Below, one piece after another: positions 53,521 to 63,430 of a DNA stretch of 64,000 bases; the first letter of the stretch is position 1; each line of letters starts with the position of its first letter. This DNA comes from Zygnema cylindricum (taxonomy: Eukaryota > Streptophyta > Zygnematophyceae > Zygnematales > Zygnemataceae). Under the pieces are notes generated by a model. The model worked only from the letters and a program-made list of their open reading frames with translations, ran no database searches and was not told the DNA's origin. The stretch spans positions 21,463 through 85,462 of the forward strand of contig JBBHKE010000973.1 of assembly GCA_037447655.1 (NCBI GenBank). Reading direction: 5' to 3'. A program made the translations under genes and the position numbers.

Positions 53521-54023
53521 TGTAACTCTGAGACCTCCATAAGTCCTCAGAGTGGACAGCTTCCAAGAAGCATCTAGGATAACCCTGACCCCTTTATGTT
53601 TCAGCAAGAACAAATGCCACTTTGGCATACAAAAGCTCTTACTTACTTCTTCCTTGTGAAGGCAAGAATCCCCTAAGTCGATAGCAAAAAGAATCTTTGA
53701 ATTTGCTCCCTTGAACAGTAAGTTATAGAGGGTCAAAGTTGACGTTTTATACAGAAGCTCTCTAGGAGAGAGGGTCCTATCTACCAATTTTTCTAAGTCC
53801 TATCTCTCTCACAAACTCTATCTACTGGTGTACGACACCAATCAGATTAAGATGTAAACCTCTTGATAGCCCAGGTAGCCATGGCTCTAGCTTCCTCTCC
53901 AACTTCTCAGTGACTGCAAGAAGTGTGAGAGTTCGAGAGAGAAGTTAGAGGCAGACTTCCTCGGCTTCTTTCTATATTCCAATTTAGACCTAGAAAATAA
54001 TGAAACAACCATTGATTTCTACA
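53521..54023 (-). repeat. Shortened LTR between G and H
   Basis: 503 bp, TGTAACTCTGAGACC to TTTCTACA. Relative to F's LTRs about 550 bp is missing at about 53843, removing the GTAC inverted repeat, G-box and tRNA-like module. The leader hairpins and gag ATG (complement at 53538-53540) remain. Confidence 0.85.
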
Positions 54024-55420
54024 CTCCCCTTATTTCTCGTCAATCTTTAATTTCAGACCACACTTCTCCCTGCAGAAAATTAGTTTAGGAGAAGGCACAG
54101 GTTTGGTCATCATATCTGCTACCATCTCACTATCTGGTCGGTACTCTAAACTAATTATTTTGTTTTCGACTTTCTCTCTAACAAAGATGAGTCTAATCTC
54201 CATGTGTTTAGCTTTAAAATGATGTTTAGGATTGGCGGAAATAGCGATTGCAGCCTGATTATCACAAAAAAAATTATGCACACCACTCTTAAGGTGACCA
54301 AGCTCACCAAGCAAAGATTTGACCCACATCAATTCTTTTACAGCAGAGCAAGAGGCCATATACTCAGCCTCCATGGTGGACTAAGCAATAACCTTTTGCT
54401 GTTTGCTACTCCAACAGCAAGCCCCATCACCCACATATAATACATATCCAGAAGTACATCTCCTCATCGGAGCATCACCATAACTGGCATCACTCCAAGT
54501 AGTGATGTTAATATTCTCCCCACCCAAATGCAACCATAGATCCCTAGTCCCTATCATATATCTAAGAACTCTCTTAGCTGCCTCCCAATCCTTCTTAGTG
54601 GGTGCATTAAGACCTTTACTCAGTACTCCTACAGCTGCAGCTAAATCCGGCCGGGTACAATTCATAAAATAGATTAGACTTCCCACTACTTACCTGTAAT
54701 GAATAGTCTGCATGAACTTTTGTTCTTCGGGAGATAATTCCTTGTCTAAGACTATGACTCTTTCTTCCTCACTCCCCTCACTTCCCTTCTTCAACTCCAT
54801 TGGAGTTGTACAACTATTAGCTTTATCCATCTGAAATTTTTCAAGCATGTTCCCTATTGCTTCCTTTTGAGTCAATCTTAAAATCTTTCTCTTTCGGTCT
54901 CTCTCTACTTGAATTCCCAAAATATATTTTGCCTCCCCCATATCCTTCATTTCAAATCTCCCCTTAAGATCGGTTTTCAGTTTTTTAATTTATTCCATTT
55001 ATTTAATTAAAACAAGCAAATCATCAACATAAATTGCAATAAATATAATACATTCCTCATCTTCAAAAACATAGATTGAGTGATCTGAGCTGACCCGGAT
55101 ATATCCTAGACCGGTAAGAAACTCATCAAGTTTCTTATTCCACTGTCGAGGCGCCTGTTTCAAACCGTTAAGGGATTTAATCAGCCGGCATACCTTACTC
55201 TCCTCTTCTTCCTCCACAAATCCTTCGGGTTGTCGCATGAAGATCTCCTCTTCCACTTCTCCATGCAAAAAGGTTGTCTTGATGTCCATCTGGTGCACCT
55301 CCATGTCTTCCGCTGCTGCTAGGCTGAGAAGTATGCGGACGGAGGGAAATCTGACGACCGGGGCAAAGGTTTCCTCGTAGTCGATTCCTTCTTTTTGTGT
55401 AAATCCTTTTGCCACTAATC
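54024..55420 (-). pseudogene. Element H RNase H and RT remnant
   Basis: RNase H: TTWSDASYGDAPMRRCTSGY (Asp), MEAEYMASCSAVKELM (Glu), NFFCDNQAAIAISANPKHH (Asp). [55 protein letters not shown]. It stops at 55420 within RT, where plus-strand element P sequence begins. Confidence 0.85.
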
Positions 55421-55888
55421 GGAGTGTATGATCTTAAGAGAAAAGTTGTATTTCTAGTAAAACATCTAGTGGAGATGGATGAAGGAAAGTCCATATATCC
55501 CTTTAAGTATACAAAGTCAGTCAAAATCAAATTTGGGTCAAAAAATTCTAATGACTTTGATCTCCCCAATTATCCAGATTTTCGAGAAAATAATGATCTT
55601 GCGGGTACAAACCAGACCAAAAAGGAGCAAACAGTGACACCTCAAGAGACACTAAAAGCGGAAGACGTGGTGGAAATGGAACGGGAACCAAAGGAGAGGG
55701 GAGAAGTAGAAATTGTTAGACGGAACCCAAGAGAGCCATCTATATCGGCGCCAAAATTTCAAGGAGGGAGGAGGAGCTGCAAAAAGCTGCAAGAAAAACA
55801 AGTCAATAACAAGGTAACCAGGTTATCTCATCCGGATGAACCACAGACTTACAAAAAGGCGATGAACTGTCCGGAGAGAAATCGATAG
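55421..55888 (+). pseudogene. Element P integrase C-terminus and linker
   Basis: Open frame VYDLKRKVVFLVKHLVEMDE, PFKYTKSVKIKFGSKNSNDF, LKAEDVVEMEREPKERGEVE, ending NCPERNR at a TAG where other copies read NRW (Trp to stop). Confidence 0.8.
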
Positions 55889-57425
55889 AAAACAACCACC
55901 AACTAGGAAATGGCCTCAATCATGGGGGCCGATACTTGGGAATTGGTGGATTGCCCACCTGACCGAAAGCCGATAGGATGCAAATGGGTTTTCAAGTTGA
56001 AACTGAACTCGGATAACACCATTGAGCTCTACAAGGCCTAGTTGGTGGCAAAAGGATTTACACAGAAAGAGGGAATAGAATACGAGGAGAACTTTGCTCC
56101 GGTCGTCATGTTTCCCTCAGCCCGAGTAATTCTCAGTCTGGCTGCAGCATAAGACATGAAGGTGCACCAAATGGACATCAAAACAACATTCCTCCATGGA
56201 GAGCTATAATAGGAGATTTTCATGCGGCAACCCGAATGCTTTGTGGAACACGAAGAAGAGAGCAAGATATGTTGACTGATCAAATGTCTCTATGGCTTGA
56301 AACAGGAGCCCCGACAATGGAATAAGAAACTCAATGAGTTTCTTACCAGTCAGGGATATATAAGGATCAGCTCAGATCATTCAACTTACGTGTTTGAAGA
56401 TGAGGAAGGAATCGTTTTTTTTGCAATTTATGTTGATGACTTGTTGGTTTTAAATAAATCCATGGACAAAATTAATCAACTCAAAACATATCTAAAGGGC
56501 AAATTTGAGATGAAGATATGGGAGAGGCAAAGTATGTTTTGGGAATTCAGGTAGAGAGACACAGAGATAGGAAGATAATCAAATAAACTCAAAAATAGGC
56601 CATTGGGAATATGGTGGAAAGATACCAACTGGATTAGGCTAATAGTTGAACAACTCCTATGGAGCTAAAGAAGGGAAGTGAGGGGAGTGTGGAAGAAAGA
56701 GTAATCATCTTAGATGATGAGTTAGGAATTGAAGAGAAGAAGTTCATGCATACTATTCCTTACAGACAGGTAGTGAGAAGTTTAATCTATTTTATGAACT
56801 CTACCATGCCAAATTTAGCTGCGGCTGTAGGAGTACTGAGTAGAAGTTTAAATCCTGCCACCAAAAGAGATTTGGAGGCAGCTAAGAGAGTTATACGATA
56901 TCTGGTAGGGACTAGAGATATATTGTTACATTTGGGTGGGGACAACACTGACATCACCACTTAGAGTGATGCCAGCTATGGGGATGCTCCAATGAGGAGG
57001 TGTACTTCAGGATATGTACTGTATGTGGGTGATGGGGCTTGCTGCTGAGTAGCAAACAGCAAAAGGTTATTGCTCAGTCCACCATGGAGGCTGGGTACAT
57101 GGCCTCTTGCTATGTTGTAAAAGAATTGATGTGGGTGAAGTCTTTGCTTGGTGAGTTTGGTTATCTTAAGAAGAGTGGTGTGCAGAAAATATTTTGTGAT
57201 AATCAAGTAGCCATTGTCAGTGCTGCTAATCCCAAACACCACTTTAAAGCCAAACACATAGATATTAGACTCAGTATTGTTAGAGAAAAAGTTGAGAGTA
57301 AAATCAAAAGCCTAAAGTACATGCCAGACATTGAAATGGTAGCAAACATGATGACCAAGTTTTTACCATCTCGTGAATTAAACTTATGTAGAGAAAATTG
57401 TGGTCTCAAACTGAAAGGTGACTAG
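55889..57425 (+). pseudogene. Element P reverse transcriptase and RNase H
   Basis: RT N-part in broken frames (DRKPIGCKWVFKLKLNSDNT, KDMKVHQMDIKTTFLHGEL with internal stops); C-part FAIYVDDLLVLNKSMDKINQ; RNase H PNLAAAVGVLSRSLNPATKR, MEAGYMASCYVVKELMWVK (Glu to Gly at MEAEY), FCDNQVAIVSAANPKHHFKA. A TAG replaces Trp in the SDASYG segment. Ends CGLKLKGD at 57422. Confidence 0.85.
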
Positions 57426-57438
57426 AAAATAAAGGGAC

Positions 57439-58448
57439 TGTAAAAATTAGAGATTTTTGTTTTGTATTTTCTAGGTCTGCAGGATGTAAAATAAAAGGGA
57501 GAAAAGAGACATAGAAAGTCTGCCTCTAGCTCTTCACTCAAGTCTTCACACTTGTGGTAGTCACTGAAGACTAGAGAGGGAGGCACAGCCATGGCTGTCA
57601 AGGTTGTCTGAAGGAGACAGGAAGGGAAAGGTGGTAGATTTACCAAAGAGGTTTCACAGACCCAGGATTTGATCTTGGTACCTGCCGTTCGTGAAAGTAG
57701 CCGTTAGCGTTTTCCTATAGTCTAGCAATTGTGTTGAGATATATAGGGTGTGATAACTGTTTAAACTAATACACATAGGGACTAACATTAAACTAGATGA
57801 ACGGAATATAGGGGATAGATTCCGTTGTGCTTTATGTACCGGACGAAACAAATGTTACGGACATTTGTTTCGACTGCTTACATCAAAAGCCGACTTAGGA
57901 TCGGACGGCCATGGTCCAAGCCTACATCGCGGAATGGTCCCTTTGGCGGTTTGCGGTCACAGTCACACATAACGACACGTGGTAGCATCTCAGTAACTTG
58001 CGGAATCTCTGAGGAGCATCACAACAAGTCCGGATGTGACATGCGTCAACTATATAGTTATGTCGTAAAGTGGTCGTACAGAAAGTACTCCGGCACTTGT
58101 ACTTTTTTGTACTGTACAGTCTTTTGATAGGTGCCGTACTTTAGTAGAAAGGGGTTTAGAGAGAGATTTAGGACTTAGACATTTTAGAGGTAGCCGCCTC
58201 ACTCTCCAAGGGCATTTGTATTTATAGGCCATCTTCGGCCATTGATAATTAACTGCTGAGGGGAGCAAATTGCCTGATTCTTTTTGTCGCGGACTTAGGG
58301 GACTTGTCTTCACTGGGGTGAATTCAAGTCAGTCAGTTGTCTTTCACGGTGGCAGTCAGATTTGTGCAAAGTATAAAGGGTTTAGGCTATCAAAGAGGCT
58401 TTGGGTGAGCTGCCCATTCTGAGTACCAATGGAGGCATCAGAATTGCA
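57439..58448 (+). repeat. 3' LTR of element P
   Basis: 1010 bp, TGTAAAAATTAG to AATTGCA. U3 block ACACTTGTGGTAGTCACTGA near 57548, antisense tRNA-like module 57655-57728, G-box GACACGTGGTAG near 57974, GTACAGAAAGTAC (58076-58088) with partner GTACTTTTTTGTAC (58099-58112), TATTTATAG at 58219, hairpins GGCC/GGCC (58227-58240) and TTCAC-TGGG-GTGAA (58309-58322). Gag ATG at 58429. Confidence 0.9.
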
Positions 58449-59061
58449 ATTTTTTCCTCCTCCCACGAGAGAGGATGAAATGGACAATTTTGTGCCCTGG
58501 GCCGAGCAGTATATTACGGTTGCCGAATGGACGGAACATTGGAGGTATGGTGAACCACGCTCCCTAAACCCCAAAAAAAATCCCCGTCCGGAAATTCTCG
58601 ACATCCCTCGGATGTTCGCGCTCATCCGACGTGGCTTTTCATCGACTGTGATGACCGAGGCTCGACATTTGCCCACATACGGCAATTTGATCTGGCGGAT
58701 CCACGGCATACGTGGATTGTTCATGATGACCGCGGTTTTTAGGTGAATATTTAGATTTATTGCGGCTTCAGCATCCGTGGGACCCCCGACTATACACCGC
58801 TCTCAAGTATTGTCCAAAAAATCTGAAGGTAATGGCTCAGGATGCGGCTCGTACCTTGGTACTAAATAAGTTGCGAAAACTTGAAGTGAGACGACCTCGT
58901 CTATGCGAAATCCCAAGAGTTTGGCGTCCGATTATCCCCCTTCCACCACCGAGAGAAGAGGATTGGCCACGAATAATCAAGGCACTCACTCACGAATTGG
59001 TTTCCCAACAAGAACATGTGACGAGGCTCACACGAGAATTGTCTCAAAAAAATGCGGTAAT
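58449..59061 (+). pseudogene. Unidentified coding region with one frameshift
   Basis: Directly after LTR P. About 100 codons (EDEMDNFVPWAEQYITVAEW ... GNLIWRIHGIRGLFMMTAVF), a +1 shift near 58742, then about 105 codons (EYLDLLRLQHPWDPRLYTAL ... LSQKNAVIG) ending at a donor-like GTATGT at 59062. The last 30 residues look coiled-coil. I do not recognise the family; it could be a host gene exon or a transposon ORF. The LTR supplies an in-frame ATG, making a chimeric start. Transcription from the LTR is untested. Confidence 0.5.
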
Positions 59062-59177
59062 CGGTATGTTTGTGATTTCCAAAATTATTCATTTTTCCTT
59101 CTCTTCTTCTCTTGTTGGTGCTAACCCACCCACTCAAATTGTTTATTTTTTATTATTTTGTCGTGTTTGTTCAATAT

Positions 59178-59302
59178 AGCGACGACAACGCCTCATTGGT
59201 AAACTTGCGACGAATTCCACTCGTCGTTGAACCATAACTCTCCCAAAGTTATATTTTGCAGCTGATCGTCGATACAGCAACGACAACTGGTCGTCGCTGA
59301 AG
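59178..59302. repeat. GCGACGA motif array, left of transposase
   Basis: AGCGACGACAAC (59178), GCGACGAA, CTCGTCGTTGAA, GATCGTCGATA, AACGACAAC and GGTCGTCGCTGAAG occur in both orientations within 125 bp. Such subterminal motif arrays are typical transposase-binding regions of plant DNA transposons. Confidence 0.65.
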
Positions 59303-59540
59303 CAATTCTGAATCTTTACTGTTTGACGTTTTTTATGTATATTTTCAGTCACTAATTTTTTTTTCTTTCCTTTCTCCAATTGCAGATTACCATAAGGCAA
59401 GGCGGTGGTGAATAGAAAGGGTGGCGGTACTAAAAAGAATAAGGGAAACTACTCTCACCTTATCTTCTTCGAGTTTTGGAAAGAGAGGCGTGGCGGTAAC
59501 GAAGGCGTTACCGAGAAGGGGTAGGAAAGAGTTACCATAG

Positions 59541-61352
59541 ATGGTGAATGTTCACAAAGACTTAGTGGACGAACTCTACCGATTCCAAAAGGAGGGCATG
59601 TCGATTATCATTGTGGGAAAAATGGCAAACTACATCATTGCCGAAATGAAGAAGGATGGTGCGCCGAAATTTATCGACGACAATGGTGAAAAAATCGAGA
59701 TTACAATCACTCGGCGTTGGATTCAACGCTTTTTCGAAAAGCATAGCATTGTTGCCTGAGCCCAAAAGGGCAAACTACAATTAAGTCTGGAGAAAGAGGA
59801 ATACATAGAGAGATCCGTGGCATATCACATGGGCTTATTAAAAAAGGGATTTCTCTCGGGTAAGCTTCGTATTTTCCTTCCCTTTGTTGCTTCTTGGCAT
59901 ACAAAGTTTTTATTTTGTTTTTTTTCCGTGTTTGTTGAGGGTAATGAGTGTAAAAAAAACATTTGTTGTCTTAGTAACCCCCTCAATTTGTAAAAATGAC
60001 AAGAATGTAAACCAACATTGTTACCGCTTTCATAATACTTACTTATGTTTTGTTTTCTTTTGTTTTTTTCTATTTTTTTGGTGGATAATACGTTTTAACG
60101 AGGATTCGTTGAAGAACATGGATGAGACCCATTTAATTGTAAATATGGACAACAAAAAAACTTTAGGCTTTTGTGGCGACGAGGTCGTTAAATACGTCGA
60201 CGTTGCCGGTGGTGGAGAGGCCGTGACATTGATGGTACGACTCACGGGAGGAGTGAACGCACGAATCGAAACTCTGATGATAATATTCACAAACCGCGGT
60301 CAAAATTACTCCGTAAATGGCCTTTCCGACGATGTACCGGGTAAGTGTCTTTCAATTTTAATCTTTGACATTTTGTTCATCTTCGTTATTATTTTCCTCT
60401 ATTATTTAAGTATTCCTCTCTATGAAAATGTGTTTTACCGTTTCCTATTGGTTTGTAATGCTTCCTCCTCATCCCTTTCCCCCTCACTCATCTCCCCCCC
60501 TCACTCACTATCTCTCCCTCTCCCCCCCCTCTCGGCCTCCTCTCTCTCTCCCTCTCTCTCCCCCTCATGTAAATCACCCCCTCCCCTTATCCTTTATTTT
60601 TTCCGATTGTAGGAGTTTGCTACCGAACCGGCCCTAAAGGGGGGAACGACAAAACCGTATTCCCGCAATAGATAGAAGAGCCGAGGTCTTACGAAAGAGA
60701 TTGTGATGGACGTGAAAAAATAATCTTCCTCGACAATTGTGGTGGGCACAATAATTCCGAGGAGTTGAGCCGAGTATTACTCGCCATGAGGACGATTTTC
60801 CACTTCTTCCCACCGTGCCCGACTCACCTCGTGCAACCTGCGGACTCCCTTGTGATTTCCAAGATTAAGGAGGTTTGGTCACAAAAATGGGAGAATTGGA
60901 AAATGAACGAGATTGAGAAGCATGCGTGGTCCCATGCGAGTGGCAAGGGTTGGTTTGGGAAGCTACTTTGGCCCGGGAAGGCTTTCTTCCTTAAGTTGGT
61001 TCGCGATTCAATTTGCGAAGTCAATGTAATGAAGGACAAGCATGGGATGGGTTACGCACAGAAGGCTATGATTGAGTGCGGATTGTCATTGAAGGACGGG
61101 AAATGAGAGGAGAAAATGCTCACCTCAGATTTACAAGTCATCATTATGAAATGGCGATGCCATTTTGAAGGTGACCAGGTGCCAATTCATTCTACAATGG
61201 CACGAGATTTTGTCCGAGGCATTCAAGATGCCGCCACTCGCGAGGATGAAGTCTTTGATGACGCTGAATGGGAGAATGAGGATTTTGAGTCCTTTCAGAG
61301 AGAAGTGATTTCATTAGTGAAGTGGGGAATAGGGGTTTGCATAAATTTGTAG
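59541..61352 (+). pseudogene. pogo/DDE_1-like transposase pseudogene with intron
   Basis: N-part MVNVHKDLVDELYRF and RRWIQRFFEKHSIVA (helix-turn-helix-like), TGA, then LSLEKEEYIERSVAYHMGLL. After poorly defined intron DNA (about 59861-60100): NMDETHLIVNMDNKKTLGF (first Asp), TLMVRLTGGVNARIE, VNGLSDDVPG. Intron 60341-60612 (GTAAGT...TTGTAG, phase 1), then VCYRTGPKGGNDKTVFPQ, TAG, IIFLDNCGGHN (second Asp), FFPPCPTHLVQPADSLVISK (third Asp, 36 residues later). A TGA follows SLKDGK; an acidic tail to 61349 continues. Three stops mark it as dead. Confidence 0.85.
60341..60612 (+). other. Intron of the transposase pseudogene
   Basis: Donor GTAAGT and acceptor ATTGTAG join GLSDDVPG and VCYRTGPKG in phase 1, matching the uninterrupted motif in related DDE_1 proteins. 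A CT-rich tract (60465-60570) on the sense strand fills the 3' half. Confidence 0.85.
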
Positions 61353-61610
61353 AACTACTGTTTATTTGTTATCTTTTGTGTGTTGTAGTTTTGGATGGTT
61401 AGTGTGATAATTGTAATTAGCGTCTGTCAAAGTATGTCGGGTAAATTTTATCCATGATAAATTCAATATAATTGTATCTTTTTTTGTTTTTCATTTTGAA
61501 GTTTGTTACTGAGAATGTTGTATGAAAAAAAAACTTGAATGACATTGAATGTGAATGATGTTTTCAATGTGTTTGGAGAATGCATCGGTTTCATATTATA
61601 TACCATGTTC
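61353..61610. other. 3' flank of the transposase, no gene seen
   Basis: AT-rich DNA with TGTTGTAGTTTTGG and poly-A/T runs; may hold the 3' UTR. Confidence 0.4.
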
Positions 61611-61810
61611 GGCGACGAATGCACTACATCGCTAGGTCAGTTCCGACATTAAGACACTTCCAGCGACGAGACAAACAGACAGACTCGTTGCTGAAGTATT
61701 CAAATTCGGCACCACAAACCAGCGACGAGAATGTGTCGTCGTTGAATGGTAAATCTGATGGTAAACAGAAGTTTTACCATTCGGCGACAAAAATGTGTCG
61801 TCGCTGAATG
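61611..61810. repeat. GCGACGA motif array, right of transposase
   Basis: GGCGACGAATG, CAGCGACGAGAC, CTCGTTGCTGAAG, CAGCGACGAGAATG, GTCGTCGTTGAATGG, CGGCGACAAAAATG, GTCGTCGCTGAATG. An inner inverted repeat pairs CGTTGAATGGTAAA with TTTTACCATTCGGCG. Mirrors the left array. Confidence 0.7.
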
Positions 61811-62584
61811 ATATAAATATAACTCTATTATAAATGGAAGCTAGACATAGGCATACTAAAAGGACTATACCATAAAAATACTTGGCTGTGATGCGAAAAA
61901 CGCGAATTCTTTGCACAGACAAATTAATTGTGATCCGTATTTATTTTTTTCTTTCAAAGTAGTAAACAAAACATTCACTTCTTCTCTTAAGTTTGGTCCA
62001 TCAAAATCAAAAACAATAATCAAAAGTCATTTTTTTCTTGTCTTTTCTTTTTTGATCTCGGTAGTAAAATAATTCACATGTGACATTTTTTTTTTAAATC
62101 TTGTTATCAAAATAACCTCGCATCATAACTTTTTAACAATCAAAAGCATAATTTAGAATCATAAAGCAAACTCGTATATAGAATACAAAAAACAAAAAAC
62201 ATTAATAAAAAACATAAATAAAAAAACATAAACCAAAAACTGAATAACATAAAAGAAAAACATAAACGAGAAATTCCTTTCTTTTGTTTTCCTTTCACGG
62301 GGCACATAAGGTTTGTACAAAAATTGACAAACCTACATATAAACCATAGCTATGGAACCGTAAAGAGATATAATTGACAACGCAATAAATGCAAACCTAT
62401 CTCGGAAAATATCGAATGTAAAACCCTAGTATAAACATAAAAGAGTACTCCTCCCTATATTTCTCCATATTCTATTTGTTTTTGTCATTTGTCGAGTCAA
62501 AAACCAAACTCACTATACATCCATGCAACCCCTACCCTCCCTCTTACTCTTCACTCTTCACCGTTATTTAACATGGCTTTAGGC
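61811..62584. other. AT-rich gene-free DNA
   Basis: Contains repeated ACATAAA/AAAAACATAAA stretches (62200-62270). No coding or structural signal that I can support. Confidence 0.45.
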
Positions 62585-63430
62585 TTGTTTTGAAATCTCT
62601 TTTTTTTTCTTTCCCCTCTTTCCTCTCTCTCCTCTACGCCCTTCCTTTCCTCACCTCCCTCTTTCCTCTCCTCCCTCACTTTCTCCCTCTCGTTCAAAAC
62701 TTCTTCTTTTATACTTTACTTGTATGCTCAGTTGGTTCAAAAAGTAGAGGGAATAATGTGTACGTCACAACTGCAAATAAGACAAAAAAATAATCGAAAA
62801 ACAAATTCGCAAACAGAAACAAAATAAATTAAATGCAAAACAAAACAAACAAATAAACCACAATAAAACAAAAGATACAAAAAACAAAACAAGTAGAATG
62901 AAAAAAGTTCAGGAGGGCAAAGAAAAGGGAGAGGGATAGAGTGAAGGTGAGGGGGTGGCATATGAAAGGGGGGGGGAGAGAGAGGCATATTGAGAGGGGC
63001 GCGATAGACTTCTTCAGTGTGAGAAAGAGGGGAAGGGATAAAAAAATAGGAAAAGAGAGGGATTCACGGATAGGGAGAGGCAGATTGGAGGGAGAGAGGT
63101 GGAGAGGAAGATTGAGAGGGAGAGAGGCAGAGGTAGAGAGATAGAAGAGGAGGGGGAGAGGAAAGGAGATCAAAAGTAAAAGAGGGAGGCAGATTGAGAG
63201 TGAGCGGGATAGGCTCCGTGAGTGGTGAGAATGAGGGGAAGAAGACTAAAAAGAGGGATCTAAATATAGGGGGAGAGAGGGATTACCAAATAGGGAGAGG
63301 CAGACTGAGAGGGAGAGAGGGGGAGAGGGGGAAAGAAGAGAGGGCGGCAGAGGTAGGGAGAGAGGAGGGGGGGAGGGGGAGGTGGAGCAAACCTAGGGGG
63401 AGATGGGGAGGCGAGGAATATGGCGAGGGA
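62585..63430. repeat. Polypyrimidine then polypurine tracts
   Basis: CT-rich 62590-62700 and GA-rich 62905-63430 on the plus strand. Unit-like AGATTGAGAGGGAGAGAGG recurs. Frames across it are low-complexity artefacts. Confidence 0.75.

Larger units (their letters stand above)
55421..57438 (+). mobile_element. Element P internal remnant, head to head with H
   Basis: Starts inside the integrase C-terminus (GVYDLKRKVVFLVKHLVEMD) and continues linker (FQGGRRSCKKLQEKQVNNKV), RT and RNase H to the polypurine tract AAATAAAGGGAC before 57439. The junction with H has no LTR or duplication. Gag, protease and the integrase core are missing. Confidence 0.85.

Noticed and set aside
53173-53787. A genuine 204-residue fusion protein
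   Set aside because: It is an RT fragment read through a deletion junction into antisense LTR sequence, an accident of the G/LTR border.
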